Assembly: GCF_010550245.1 (NCBI RefSeq)
Contig: NZ_JAAGLU010000003.1
Coordinates: forward strand, 1-64,000
Reading direction: 5' to 3'
Length of the DNA stretch: 64,000 nucleotides
DNA from: Streptomyces sp. SID12501
Lineage (GTDB): Bacteria > Actinomycetota > Actinomycetes > Streptomycetales > Streptomycetaceae
Positions 17,333 through 24,692 of this stretch are shown here, one piece after another. Under the pieces are notes generated by a model. That model was not told where the DNA came from. It saw nothing but the letters and a program-made list of their open reading frames with translations, and ran no database searches. Within the stretch, counting starts at the first letter, position 1. Every line of letters starts with the position of its first letter. Both the position numbers and the translations under genes were made by a program.

Positions 17333-17598
17333 GCGGCACGTCCTTCGGACCCGGCCGTGGTCATCACGATGTCGACCAGGTCGCCAACCGTGTAGACGCC
17401 GGCGAGTCGATCGTCGGAGATGGTGATGTCGAAGGACTCCTCGATGTCCTCCAGTACGTGAACTATCACCAGTGAGTCCATCCGCAGGTCCTGTTCCAAT
17501 CGGGTGTCGGGCGCCAGGCCGGACGGGCCGGCGGGGAGATGTTCGGTGCGGGCCCGGATCAGCGGGGTGAGGCGGTGCAGGATGTCGTTCGTAGTCAT
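17329..17598 (-). CDS. Acyl/peptidyl carrier protein, first gene of the leftward operon
   Basis: An 89-residue carrier protein with S42 in QDLRMDSLVIVHVLEDIEE. The ATG at 17598 has GGAGGAG about 12 bases upstream; the longer frame to 17673 adds residues without family character. It is the first gene after a roughly 1-kb non-coding stretch, so the operon promoter should lie upstream of it. Its stop overlaps the start of the acyltransferase-carrier fusion, suggesting that the two products are made in similar amounts and interact. Confidence 0.9.
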   Translation of the reverse strand: MTTNDILHRLTPLIRARTEHLPAGPSGLAPDTRLEQDLRMDSLVIVHVLEDIEESFDITISDDRLAGVYTVGDLVDIVMTTAGSEGRAA

Positions 17599-18573
17599 GG
17601 GTGGACTGTCTCCTCCGCGTACGGGAGCGGGACGGGCAAAGGACAGGGCAGAGGCATGGCCGCTGCCGTGCACCGGACGAGGGGTGAACGGCGGGGCCGC
17701 ACGGTCGCGGCCGTGCGGCCGGGCACGCAGCAGAGAAGGCCGCTTCAGGCCCGGCGGCTACGGCGAGCCGGCGCGCTGGGTGACTTCGGGGGCCCCTTGG
17801 GTATCCCCAGAGCTGAAGAAAACGGTGCCGGTAACGGGCAGGCCGCAGAGTGCCGCCGCCGGGCGGAACAGCCCGACTTGTCAGTGTTCCGGCAGCGCAG
17901 AAATAAGGCGGGTGATTACCGGTTCCTCAGGAAACAGACCGCATCACAACAGCGGAAGGGAGGTCCGGCGGAAACGCGCTCCGTGAAAATAACCTCCGTC
18001 GGGGCGGTCTCCTCATGAACGTCACTCGTTTCTTTGAATCATCTTTCCGTCGCAACTGACATAACGGGTTCAGAAAATTTGTGGTTGAAGGTCGGGTAGC
18101 CCCGATCTTCGCCCCCATGTCCGACGACCAGGAAGTGTCTGAAAAGAACCTATGGCCGGATAATTTTCGTTTATGCTCAATTTTTCCCGCAAACTGGGAA
18201 CCGCTTGCCACCCTCAGCCCCGCAGCGCATCAAAAACCGCTGATGAGGCTCTTTCCGCACGGTCAGTGAGTCTCTCGACCAGAGGTGCCGAGCCAACTTC
18301 CAGAGCATGATCGAGACGGTGAATTCTCTACAGAATCAGCCACAGGAGGCCCTGGCTGCCCGCTCAAAACCACGTCGCCAGGTCCGCATTGAAAAAATCT
18401 GGCCGACACTGGCGCGGTTCCGCCATACCGTGCTAGACAGATTTAATCGCATTATCCGGACTGGCGGAAAAACCCTCCCCGGCAACCCTTGATATGCGTT
18501 CTCACGATTGCCCGAACCTCCGCGTCGCCCGCTCCCCTCGGGCCGCCTCCGCCCCTTCACCGCGGACGCCGAT
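17599..18573. promoter_or_regulatory. Divergent intergenic region between the two biosynthetic units
   Basis: Nearly 1 kb without a credible gene, lying between the leftward operon (first codon 17598) and the rightward acetyltransferase unit. The part from about 17900 to 18480 is clearly richer in A and T than its surroundings, including AAAATTT, TAATTTTCG and TTTAATCGC tracts. It must carry both divergent promoters. No pathway-specific regulator gene occurs in the locus, so control must come from elsewhere or from structure here. No hexamer pair or palindrome is assigned with confidence. Confidence 0.55.
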
Positions 18574-18672
18574 ATGAAGATCACCAAAAGCTTCGCCACG
18601 GCAGGCGTGCACAATCTCCTCGCAGAATTCATCGCAGCTTCGTCCGAGATGCTGAAAGGCCTATATGAGTGA
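18574..18672 (+). CDS. Possible 32-residue leader peptide overlapping the acetyltransferase start
   Basis: ATG at 18574 opens a frame reading MKITKSFATAGVHNLLAEFI followed by 12 more residues to a TGA at 18670-18672. It overlaps the acetyltransferase start (18665) by 8 bases, the geometry of translational coupling. No strong ribosome-binding site precedes it. It could be a genuine small protein, a translational leader, or chance. The peptide is amphipathic, with no Cys and no recognisable precursor-peptide motif. Confidence 0.3.
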   Translation: MKITKSFATAGVHNLLAEFIAASSEMLKGLYE

Positions 18673-19219
18673 CCTCGACGCCCACCGCATCACCCTGCGC
18701 TCGCCCCGCCCGGCAGACGCGCCGGCGGTCTGGAAACTCGTGCGCGACTCCGACATTCTGGACACCAACAGCCTCTATTACTACAACCTCTGGTTCCGCG
18801 ACTTCGCCGACACCTCCATCGTCGCGGCCACCTCGGACGAGCAGATCGTCGGCTTCGTCACCGCTTACGTGCGACCGGACCTGCCGGACACCCTCATGGC
18901 CTGGCAATCGGCCGTCGACCCCGGCCAGCACGCACCCGGCCTCGCCGTACGGATGATGCACGAGCTCGCCGATCGCGCCGCCCAACGGGGAGCGACCTGC
19001 CTCGAGACCACCATCAACCCCGGCAACCGCGCCGTCGCCCTCATGCTGCGGCGCTTCGCCCACGAACGCGGGCTCGACATCCACACCGAAGTCCTGTTCG
19101 CCGCCGAGAACTTTCCCGGCGACGGGACGCACACCCACGCCCCGGAGGTGCTCTACCGAATGACCCCGGCCGTGCCGGCCCCGGCACGCCCCGGCACCGC
19201 CGCCGTGGCTGCGCGATGA
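18665..19219 (+). CDS. Diaminobutyrate acetyltransferase (EctA-like GNAT)
   Basis: A 184-residue GNAT-fold protein that matches EctA along its length: LRSPRPADAPAVWKLVRDS, then DILDTNSLYYYNLWFRDFAD, IVGFVTAYVRP, LMAWQSAVDP, the acetyl-CoA loop region, and CLETTINPGNRAVALMLRRFA. EctA converts 2,4-diaminobutyrate and acetyl-CoA to N4-acetyl-diaminobutyrate. The usual acetyl-CoA loop (R-G-x-G-x) is altered to QHAPGLA, so activity or acyl specificity could differ. GAAAGG five bases before the ATG is a good ribosome site. The stop overlaps the crotonase start. No EctC is present in the window. Confidence 0.85.
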   Translation: MSDLDAHRITLRSPRPADAPAVWKLVRDSDILDTNSLYYYNLWFRDFADTSIVAATSDEQIVGFVTAYVRPDLPDTLMAWQSAVDPGQHAPGLAVRMMHELADRAAQRGATCLETTINPGNRAVALMLRRFAHERGLDIHTEVLFAAENFPGDGTHTHAPEVLYRMTPAVPAPARPGTAAVAAR

Positions 19220-20007
19220 GCGGCGCGCCCCTCCACATCAGCGTGGACCACGGACTCGCCACGGTCACCATCGTCGGCAGCGGTAAGGGGAACGCGCTCG
19301 GCGGCACGTTCTGGGACGACCTACGGGACTTCATGGAGACCGTCCGTGCCCGTGACGACATCCGTGCCGTCGCCCTCGTCGGAGAGGGCGACACCTTCTC
19401 CGTCGGCATGGACCTGCGCTGGTACGTCGTACGTCTGCGGCGCGCTGAGCGCTCCGGGACCCCTACCTTCATGGACGACGACGTACGGCGCCTCCAGCAC
19501 GCGGTGACCACTGTCGCGGACTGCCCCAAGCCGGTCATCGCCCTCATCAACGGCGAGTGCACCGGGGCCGCTCTGGAACTGGTCAGCGCCTGCGACATCC
19601 GCTACGCCACCAGGCGCGCCCGGTTCTCTCTGCCCGAGGCCGAGTTGGGAGTCGTCGCCGACCTCGGCGGTCTGCAGCGACTTCCCCTGGTAATCAACCA
19701 AGGGCACCTGCGCGAGCTGGCCTTCACCGGCAAAACCATCGACGCCCAACGCGCCGCGCGCATCGGCCTGGTCAACGACGTGTACGCCGGCTCCGCGGCC
19801 CTGCACGACGCGGCCCGCACCCTCATCGGCGACCTGAGCCGGCACCCCGCGCACGTCCTGGAGGGCATCAAACGAGTCCTCGGGGAGACCCACCAGGAAG
19901 GAATTCGGCGCGGACTCGGCCAGTGCGCGCACTGGAACAGCACACACACCGGGGCCGACGGACTCCGCCACGCCATGACCGCCCGACTCGACGCGATGGC
20001 GCCCTGA
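19216..20007 (+). CDS. Enoyl-CoA hydratase/isomerase (crotonase) family protein
   Basis: A 263-residue crotonase-fold protein. The two oxyanion-hole segments are visible (DTFSVGMDLRW and INGECTGAALELVSACD), as is SLPEAELGVVADLGGLQRLP where hydratases carry catalytic acids. Family members hydrate, isomerise or hydrolyse CoA or carrier thioesters. The start overlaps the EctA-like stop (ATGA), so both are co-translated. Its role may be on a carrier-bound unsaturated acyl intermediate made by the dehydrogenase-fold protein, but that is inference. No EctC-like cupin replaces it. Confidence 0.87.
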   Translation: MSGAPLHISVDHGLATVTIVGSGKGNALGGTFWDDLRDFMETVRARDDIRAVALVGEGDTFSVGMDLRWYVVRLRRAERSGTPTFMDDDVRRLQHAVTTVADCPKPVIALINGECTGAALELVSACDIRYATRRARFSLPEAELGVVADLGGLQRLPLVINQGHLRELAFTGKTIDAQRAARIGLVNDVYAGSAALHDAARTLIGDLSRHPAHVLEGIKRVLGETHQEGIRRGLGQCAHWNSTHTGADGLRHAMTARLDAMAP

Positions 20008-20069
20008 CCGACCTCCAGTCGGCCGCACAGGCCTCCCGCCGCACGAAGCCACCCACGAGGAGAGACCTC

Positions 20070-20510
20070 ATGCACTCGCCCGTACCGGAGCGGCCCCGGC
20101 CGCGCCCCGCGCTCGTCCGCGGCCTCGCGCTGCGCTTCGTGCTGGTGATCGGCGACCCACGGCTCGCCCACGCCATGCACGTGTCCTGCGTGGACGAGAC
20201 GATCGACGTCCAATACCCCGAGAGTCACATCAGCTGCCGCCTCCGGCGACTGCCGTCCACCGGCCGTCTGCTGTGCTCCTTCAGCGCCACCCATCTGGCT
20301 CCCGACGGCTCGGCGGAGGAGCACCATCACGTGGACCTCGCGCTGGAGGGCACCCCCGGATCCGTGACCCAGCGCGAGGCCGTCCTCGACCACATCCACG
20401 CTTTCCATTGCGCCGCCGCAGCCTCCCGCGTCCGGATCGCCACCCGCGTGTTGCGGCGCGACCGTCTCCTGCGCCGACCCCACGATCACTTGTTCCTGGC
20501 CGCGTCCTGA
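20070..20510 (+). CDS. Hypothetical protein, third gene of the EctA-like unit
   Basis: A 146-residue soluble protein that I do not recognise. It is rich in Arg and His, with HHHVDLALEG and HIHAFHCAAAA segments, and ends LRRPHDHLFLAAS. There is no signal peptide or membrane segment. The ATG at 20070 has a GAGGAGAG ribosome site; the longer frame from 19557 is a shadow of the crotonase gene. It follows the crotonase by 62 bases in the same direction and is probably part of the same transcript. The His clusters might bind metal. Confidence 0.7.
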   Translation: MHSPVPERPRPRPALVRGLALRFVLVIGDPRLAHAMHVSCVDETIDVQYPESHISCRLRRLPSTGRLLCSFSATHLAPDGSAEEHHHVDLALEGTPGSVTQREAVLDHIHAFHCAAAASRVRIATRVLRRDRLLRRPHDHLFLAAS

Positions 20511-20695
20511 GAGGCAGTTGTGTCCGGGCACCTGCGGGGGGGCAAGAGGAAGCCTGCGTCGGTTCAGCACTCGCCGACGAGGAGGTCCAGCTTGCGCAAC
20601 CTGTTGGCCCGGTGGTCCTCACGGGCTGGTGCGGGGTTGTCCTGAGCCGGTAGGTGCAGTGGGCCGTGTGTCAACGAGGGCGGGAGGTTCAGGTC

Positions 20696-21565
20696 TTGTT
20701 CGAGGACTTTGAGACCAGGCGGGTTCAGGTCGACGAAGCATCGATTTTCGTTCGCCACGGTGGGGAAGGGCCGCCGGTGGTGCTGCTGCACGGCCACCCC
20801 CGGACGTCCGCGACCTGGCATCGCGTCGCCCCACTCCTCGTCCGGCGCGGTTTCACCGTGGTCTGTCCCGATCTACGGGGATACGGCCGGTCCACCGGCC
20901 CTGCGCCTGCCGCGGACCACGCCGGGTACTCCAAGCGGGCCGTCGCCGGTGACATGGTCGAGGTGATGCGCTCCCTCGGCCATACCCGGTTCGCACTCGC
21001 CGGGCACGACCGCGGAGGCAGTGTCGCCCTGCGTCTCGCGCTCGATCATCCCGACGCGGTCTCGCGAGTGGCGCTGATCGACTGTCTGCCCCTCACCGAG
21101 CACCTGTCCCGCATCACGACCGAGTTCGCCACGAAGTGGTGGCACTGGTTCTTCTTCGCCCAGCCGGACATCCCCGAGCGAGTCATCAACGCCGACCCGG
21201 ACAACTGGTACCGCGGTGATCCCCAGAGCATGGGACAGGACAATTACGACGAGTGGCGCGCGGCCACGAGGAACCCCGACGTGGTGCGGGCAATGCTGGA
21301 GGACTACCGGGCCGGCCTCACAGTCGACCGGCGGCACGAGGAGGACGATCGCGCCGCCGGGGTGCGGATCCGGTGCCCGGCACTGATCCTCTGGTCGCTC
21401 CGGGACGACCTCGAGGACCTGTACGGGAACCCGGTGAAGATCTGGCGTCAGTGGGCACCGGACGTACGGGGCCACGGCATCGACTCCGGGCACCACGTAG
21501 CCGAAGAGGCTCCAGAAGCGCTCACGTCCTCCCTTGCGGGCTTCTTCACCGGACGGTCCGAGTAA
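20696..21565 (+). CDS. Alpha/beta hydrolase of the haloacetate dehalogenase/epoxide hydrolase group
   Basis: A 289-residue alpha/beta hydrolase. It has VVLLHGHPRTSATWHRVAP (oxyanion region), DLRGYGRST, the nucleophile elbow GHDRGG with an aspartate as nucleophile, WWHWFFFAQPDIPERVINAD and a late SGHHVAEEAP with the catalytic histidine. The aspartate nucleophile and the HW pair match fluoroacetate dehalogenase. However, the second carboxylate-binding arginine of that enzyme (DRGGR) is serine here (DRGGS), so the substrate may differ. TTG at 20696, with GGGAGG eight bases upstream, fits family N termini better than the GTG at 20654. It lies in the island, 185 bases past the EctA-like unit. Confidence 0.85.
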   Translation: MFEDFETRRVQVDEASIFVRHGGEGPPVVLLHGHPRTSATWHRVAPLLVRRGFTVVCPDLRGYGRSTGPAPAADHAGYSKRAVAGDMVEVMRSLGHTRFALAGHDRGGSVALRLALDHPDAVSRVALIDCLPLTEHLSRITTEFATKWWHWFFFAQPDIPERVINADPDNWYRGDPQSMGQDNYDEWRAATRNPDVVRAMLEDYRAGLTVDRRHEEDDRAAGVRIRCPALILWSLRDDLEDLYGNPVKIWRQWAPDVRGHGIDSGHHVAEEAPEALTSSLAGFFTGRSE

Positions 21566-22284
21566 GAAACCTCTGGGCCGCTTCCCGCAGAACAACGTAG
21601 GGAAGTGCTCAGCGCACGAGCTCTACGCAGCGGGCCGCGATGATCATCTAGCGCTGTCAAGTATCTCTACGAATCAACGAGTTAATGCCCTTTCGGGCAA
21701 GTTGGTCATTTATGGGCGAGATCCACGCGGCCATACCGTGCAGGCATTGATCGTCCACGGCAGGCAGGAGGGGCGGCGGTGCCCCTCCCGGACCCGACAG
21801 AACGGGTGGGAAGACCTGTCGCCCGCCACGGCTTCGACTTCCGCGGGCATCCCCGGCGGGCGGCCACCAAGTACCGACGGCGGCCGGACGGCCGTCACCT
21901 TCACCGGCGTTGGCCTCGACCGCTTCGCCCTCGCGGCCCGGGCCATCGGCCGCCGCGGACCGCTTCCGCCCTCAGCGCCCCCTGAGCAACAAGTCGACGG
22001 TTCAGAAAGCCGGGCGACTCCTGCCCACACCTGCTCATCAGAAGGCACACCACCCCATCCCGGTCCACTGGAGAGGCGCATCTGCGCGGGCTTGATTGTC
22101 GAGATCGCACAACCCTCACTCCGGTCGCTCCGACCAAATACAAGGCCGACAGGGATGCCTCCGCACGCTCGCTGCACACTTGGCCACCAGGCCGAACCGA
22201 GCAGACAGGGGCAGACCCGCCGAGTGGCACATAAGACCAGGTCACAGCCCCATAGCGCTTACTGGCTACGCCCCGCCAACATAA

Positions 22285-22324
22285 GACCTACGCATTGCGA
22301 TGCGTAGACCGCGCATGCCCGATT
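22285..22324. repeat. 40-bp direct repeat, copy 2
   Basis: This is the counterpart of 4651-4690, differing at four positions that keep the hairpin intact (CTACGCAT/ATGCGTAG). The surrounding 55 bases to the left are also related to 4597-4650 (shared AAGACCAGGTCA and TACGCC blocks). So about 100 bases beyond the att core are duplicated at both ends of the left segment, more than a simple att core exchange would give. Confidence 0.6.
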
Positions 22325-22325
22325 T

Positions 22326-22358
22326 TGTCGGCGGCGGGTGAATCACCCGTCGCCGACA
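22326..22358. terminator. Long hairpin at the island junction
   Basis: TGTCGGCGGCGGGTGA pairs with TCACCCGTCGCCGACA (16 bp, one G-T wobble) around a minimal loop, preceded by TTTT and followed by GATTT. It is symmetrical enough to stop transcription from either side, separating the left segment from the AICE. Confidence 0.6.
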
Positions 22359-22431
22359 GATTTGCCGTGATCCGAAGGTGACGAGCAACAAGAAACCCCA
22401 GGTCACGGCGAGTGAGTCCTGGGGTTCCTCA

Positions 22432-22474
22432 GAGCCGCCTTCGGGATTCGAACCCGAGACCTACGCATTACGAG
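22432..22474. other. att core, copy 2 (junction between the left segment and the AICE)
   Basis: Identical over 43 bases to 4759-4801 and 36858-36900. The hairpin to its left (22394-22426) shares its inner 32 bases with the one behind the intact tRNA gene, whereas the hairpin at 4722 differs. For the AICE this is attR; for the left segment it is the inner end. It can therefore recombine with either of the other two cores. Confidence 0.9.
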
Positions 22475-22592
22475 TTGTCCGATCTTGGTCCGGGGGTGTC
22501 CATGGACGTCCGCGATTCGGCTTGCGCTGCTGGTCGGAGCGCTTGCCGGACGTTGGCGGACAATCGCGAACGCCCCCGGATTGAGCGGCATC

Positions 22593-22615
22593 TGAGACCG
22601 CAATTGAGACCACGG
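22593..22615. other. Putative integrase/excisionase arm site, left
   Basis: Two TGAGACC heptamers spaced 12 bases apart, forming the consensus TGAGACCRCAAYTGAGACC plus four more bases. The same 23-bp unit occurs once at the other end of the element (36746-36768), with three differences. This copy lies about 120 bases inside the left core. Paired heptamers inside both ends suggest arm-type binding sites for Int or Xis. Confidence 0.5.
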
Positions 22616-22633
22616 TCAGAGCCGCGCCCCGTA

Positions 22634-23314
22634 TCACCGGACGCCCTCCCCCGGCATCGAACCGACCCCGGGCACGAGTCGGCTCGTAAAGCCACGGGAC
22701 GCGAGACGCTCGTACGCGCCAACCACGTCCGCCGGTACATCCAGCTCGATCATGAACCCCTGCGCGGGGTAGATCAGTAGCCGTTGCAGCGACCCGACAA
22801 GCATGTCTACGACAAGGCGCGCATCCTGGATGGAGTCGACGTAGTCCGGGAGCGTCATGGGAGTTGACGCGCTGACGAACTCGACTCCCGGCCAGAGCTT
22901 CCGGGCCGTAGCGTATGCCCGGCGCTCCTCGTACGGCTTGCTGACGAGCAGCACAGACGAGACGTCGATCCCGCGCTCTTCGAGCAGCGCGCGCGACAGC
23001 GTGATGTTCTGACCGGTGTTGCGAGCGTGCGGCTCAACAAGGATGACGTCAGCCGGTACGCCCAGCTCAAGGGCGCGGTCCCGGTAGTGCTCGGCTTCGC
23101 CGCGCGGCATGCGACCCTCGGTGGTTCGGCTGGTTGCTCCGGTGAAGACGATCAGGGGCACCATTCCGCGCCGGTACAGGTCGACCGTGGTGTCGGCGAC
23201 TCCCAGGTCATGACTACCGAGACCGATGCCGACCGAGCAGGGACGCGGTTCGTGTCCCATCTGCTGGTAGTCCCACAGGAGTTGGGTGTCCTGCCAGTCT
23301 TGTACGGAGATCAC
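22634..23314 (-). CDS. DUF218/YdcF-ElyC-family protein
   Basis: A 226-residue protein of the DUF218 fold. CSVGIGLGSHDLGVADTTVDLYRRG fits the first conserved block. GEAEHYRDRALELGVP, HARNTGQNITLSRALL and SKPYEERRAYATARKLWP follow, as in YdcF-type proteins. There is no signal peptide or membrane segment, unlike ElyC, so it is cytoplasmic. The biochemical role of the family is not settled. The GTG at 23314 overlaps the stop of the GntR gene, so it is co-expressed with the repressor. Genes of this family next to a GntR repressor recur in AICEs. Confidence 0.8.
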   Translation of the reverse strand: MISVQDWQDTQLLWDYQQMGHEPRPCSVGIGLGSHDLGVADTTVDLYRRGMVPLIVFTGATSRTTEGRMPRGEAEHYRDRALELGVPADVILVEPHARNTGQNITLSRALLEERGIDVSSVLLVSKPYEERRAYATARKLWPGVEFVSASTPMTLPDYVDSIQDARLVVDMLVGSLQRLLIYPAQGFMIELDVPADVVGAYERLASRGFTSRLVPGVGSMPGEGVR

Positions 23315-24117
23315 GCAGACCCTTCCTTGTCACTACCGTTGTCGTTGGCGGAGTCGGGCACCTTGAACTCGTATTCCCACGCGAAGCGTGAGGCCGCGTG
23401 AACACCGACCGCGAACTCAACCACCGTGCCATCCGCCGTGTACGTGGTCCGGTGAAGTTCGACCACGGGTTCCCCCATTGGGAGCTGTAGAAGCTTCGTC
23501 TCGTCTGCGGTCGGGATGCGAGCGTGCAGTGCCTCCTTCATGTGGTCGATCTCGTATCCGGCGTCATACAGCACCCGGTATCCGCCCCCACGGCCGGCGG
23601 GCCCCGGGGTCGGGTCGACGATCCGCGTTCCTTCGACGTGTTCCGGCCGGTAGTAGCTGGTCAGAGTGTGCGTTGGCTGCGTGCCTTCCTTCACCAGGCG
23701 GGCGCGCGCGTACACGTCGGAGCCGAGGGGGACACCAAGCCCCTCAGCCACTAGGCCGCTCGCCTGGACGCGGCTCACGGACTGCGTCTGCTCGTTGCGC
23801 TTGTAGGCGCGCCCCGACGCCACACGGTCCGCGATGAACGCGACTTCGTCCCCGTCGCGCCATTTCACCTTGTCGTACCGCGCGATACCGAGCCGCTTGA
23901 GTCGGGTACGCGGGCGCACCACGGTGCCGTGCCCGCGCGATGAGGTCACAAGTCCTTCCGCCTCAAGCGCCTTGTACGCCTGATGCACGGTGGACTTGGA
24001 GCCTTCCCCGGCCTCGACCTGGTCTCTGATCTGCGGCAATGCCTTGCCGGGTTGGATCTCACCGCTCCTGATCTGCTCCGCGATCCGGTCTGCCAGCTCA
24101 CGCCACTTCGGTGCCAT
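23311..24117 (-). CDS. GntR-family (KorSA-like) transcriptional repressor
   Basis: A 268-residue regulator. The N-terminal winged helix-turn-helix (ELADRIAEQIRSGEIQPGK, SKSTVHQAYKALEAEGLV, GHGTVVRP) is typical of GntR, and the C-terminal domain (about 90-250) fits the UTRA ligand-binding fold. In pSAM2, KorSA of this family represses the transfer and replication genes. A 32-bp perfect palindrome 35 bases upstream of the start, with an extra half-site further right, is the obvious operator, allowing autoregulation and control of the rightward genes. The effector ligand is unknown. Confidence 0.88.
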   Translation of the reverse strand: MAPKWRELADRIAEQIRSGEIQPGKALPQIRDQVEAGEGSKSTVHQAYKALEAEGLVTSSRGHGTVVRPRTRLKRLGIARYDKVKWRDGDEVAFIADRVASGRAYKRNEQTQSVSRVQASGLVAEGLGVPLGSDVYARARLVKEGTQPTHTLTSYYRPEHVEGTRIVDPTPGPAGRGGGYRVLYDAGYEIDHMKEALHARIPTADETKLLQLPMGEPVVELHRTTYTADGTVVEFAVGVHAASRFAWEYEFKVPDSANDNGSDKEGSA

Positions 24118-24152
24118 GCAGGGGACTCCTCTCGATGCCTCTCAGTGAAGCA

Positions 24153-24184
24153 CAGTCCCAGGACTGTTGACAGTCCTGGGACTG
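24153..24184. promoter_or_regulatory. Palindromic operator of the GntR/KorSA-like repressor
   Basis: A perfect inverted repeat with 15-base arms, CAGTCCCAGGACTGT and its complement, around a TG centre. A further half-site, CAGTCCCAGGAC, lies at 24212-24223, 28 bases to the right. The arms start 36 bases upstream of the repressor ATG, overlapping where its promoter should be. The extra half-site would extend control to the rightward promoter. Confidence 0.75.
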
Positions 24185-24692
24185 CGATGCATAGTCATCT
24201 CAGGTGGTTCGCAGTCCCAGGACAGCGGATCGGAGAGGCCTTCTTTGGGCTGCTTCAAACGCCGTGCTGGTTCGGGATAGCTCGCTTCCATATGGGGCCC
24301 TGAGCTGGTCGTTCCTTGAGAACTGAACAGTGATCGTGCGGGGCTGACGCGAGAGCGGCGGTCACGGAAGGTGCCTAGGGCGAGAGCCCGGGGGCAAACC
24401 GCCGTGATGAACGCAGCTCTCCCCCTATGCGCCTGGCAGGCGCCATCCGGTGACGGGTGTGGGGAGGTACAGCGGGCTCCAACGCACGTGGCGGGATGAG
24501 AAGACCGCCCCCGAGACGACCGGGTGACGTCGTCGGCGGCACGCCACCTTGCACCGTTCGTTTCGTGCAAGCCGCCCTGCTGAGCGTCACAGCAGCCACG
24601 CTGACGCACCCGAATTCACCGGCTCGGGACCGGTCCGCCCCTCAAGGGCCGACCGGTGAAGCCGTTTCCCCTTCTCTCTGAGGGAGGTCGGT

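Larger units (their letters stand above)
21566..22393. other. Non-coding right end of the left island segment
   Basis: Over 800 bases without a credible gene: all open frames here are shadow-like and Arg/Pro-rich. If the segment once had its own integrase, this end next to the att core is where it would be expected, but no R-H-R-Y recombinase motif is visible in any frame. The last 160 bases hold the second 40-bp repeat and a long hairpin. Confidence 0.5.
4759..22474. mobile_element. Left integrated segment carrying the biosynthetic locus (cis-mobilisable-element-like)
   Basis: This segment is bounded by two copies of the 43-bp tRNA-Thr-derived core (4759-4801 and 22432-22474), the footprint of a tyrosine-integrase element at a tRNA 3' end. 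Inside are a small HTH/Xis-like gene next to the left core, the biosynthetic operon with its divergent unit, and a haloacid-dehalogenase-like hydrolase. I find no integrase, transfer or replication gene in it. It therefore looks like either a decayed AICE or a cis-mobilisable element that depends on the integrase of the neighbouring AICE. The repeats are seen directly; mobility is inferred. Confidence 0.65.

Noticed and set aside
12863..17598. The carrier, A-domain and dehydrogenase set as a pyrrole-2-carboxylate (prolyl-carrier) pathway
   Set aside because: Not excluded, but the decarboxylase, diaminobutyrate enzymes and flavin reductase do not belong to that pathway. I therefore did not adopt it as the main reading.
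5637..20510. The biosynthetic operon as a siderophore, standard NRPS or ectoine cluster
   Set aside because: There is no condensation or thioesterase domain, no IucA/IucC synthetase, no ferric transporter and no ectoine synthase, so none of the standard labels fits.
21534..22307. A long frame (257 codons) at the right end of the left island segment, considered as an integrase remnant
   Set aside because: The translation is Arg/Pro/Ser-rich with no recombinase motif in any frame and begins inside the hydrolase gene.
22394..22426. Repeats around the att cores as a CRISPR array
   Set aside because: There are only three copies, kilobases apart, each explained by the tRNA 3' end and its terminator. 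No cas genes are present, and no CRISPR array is visible anywhere in the window.
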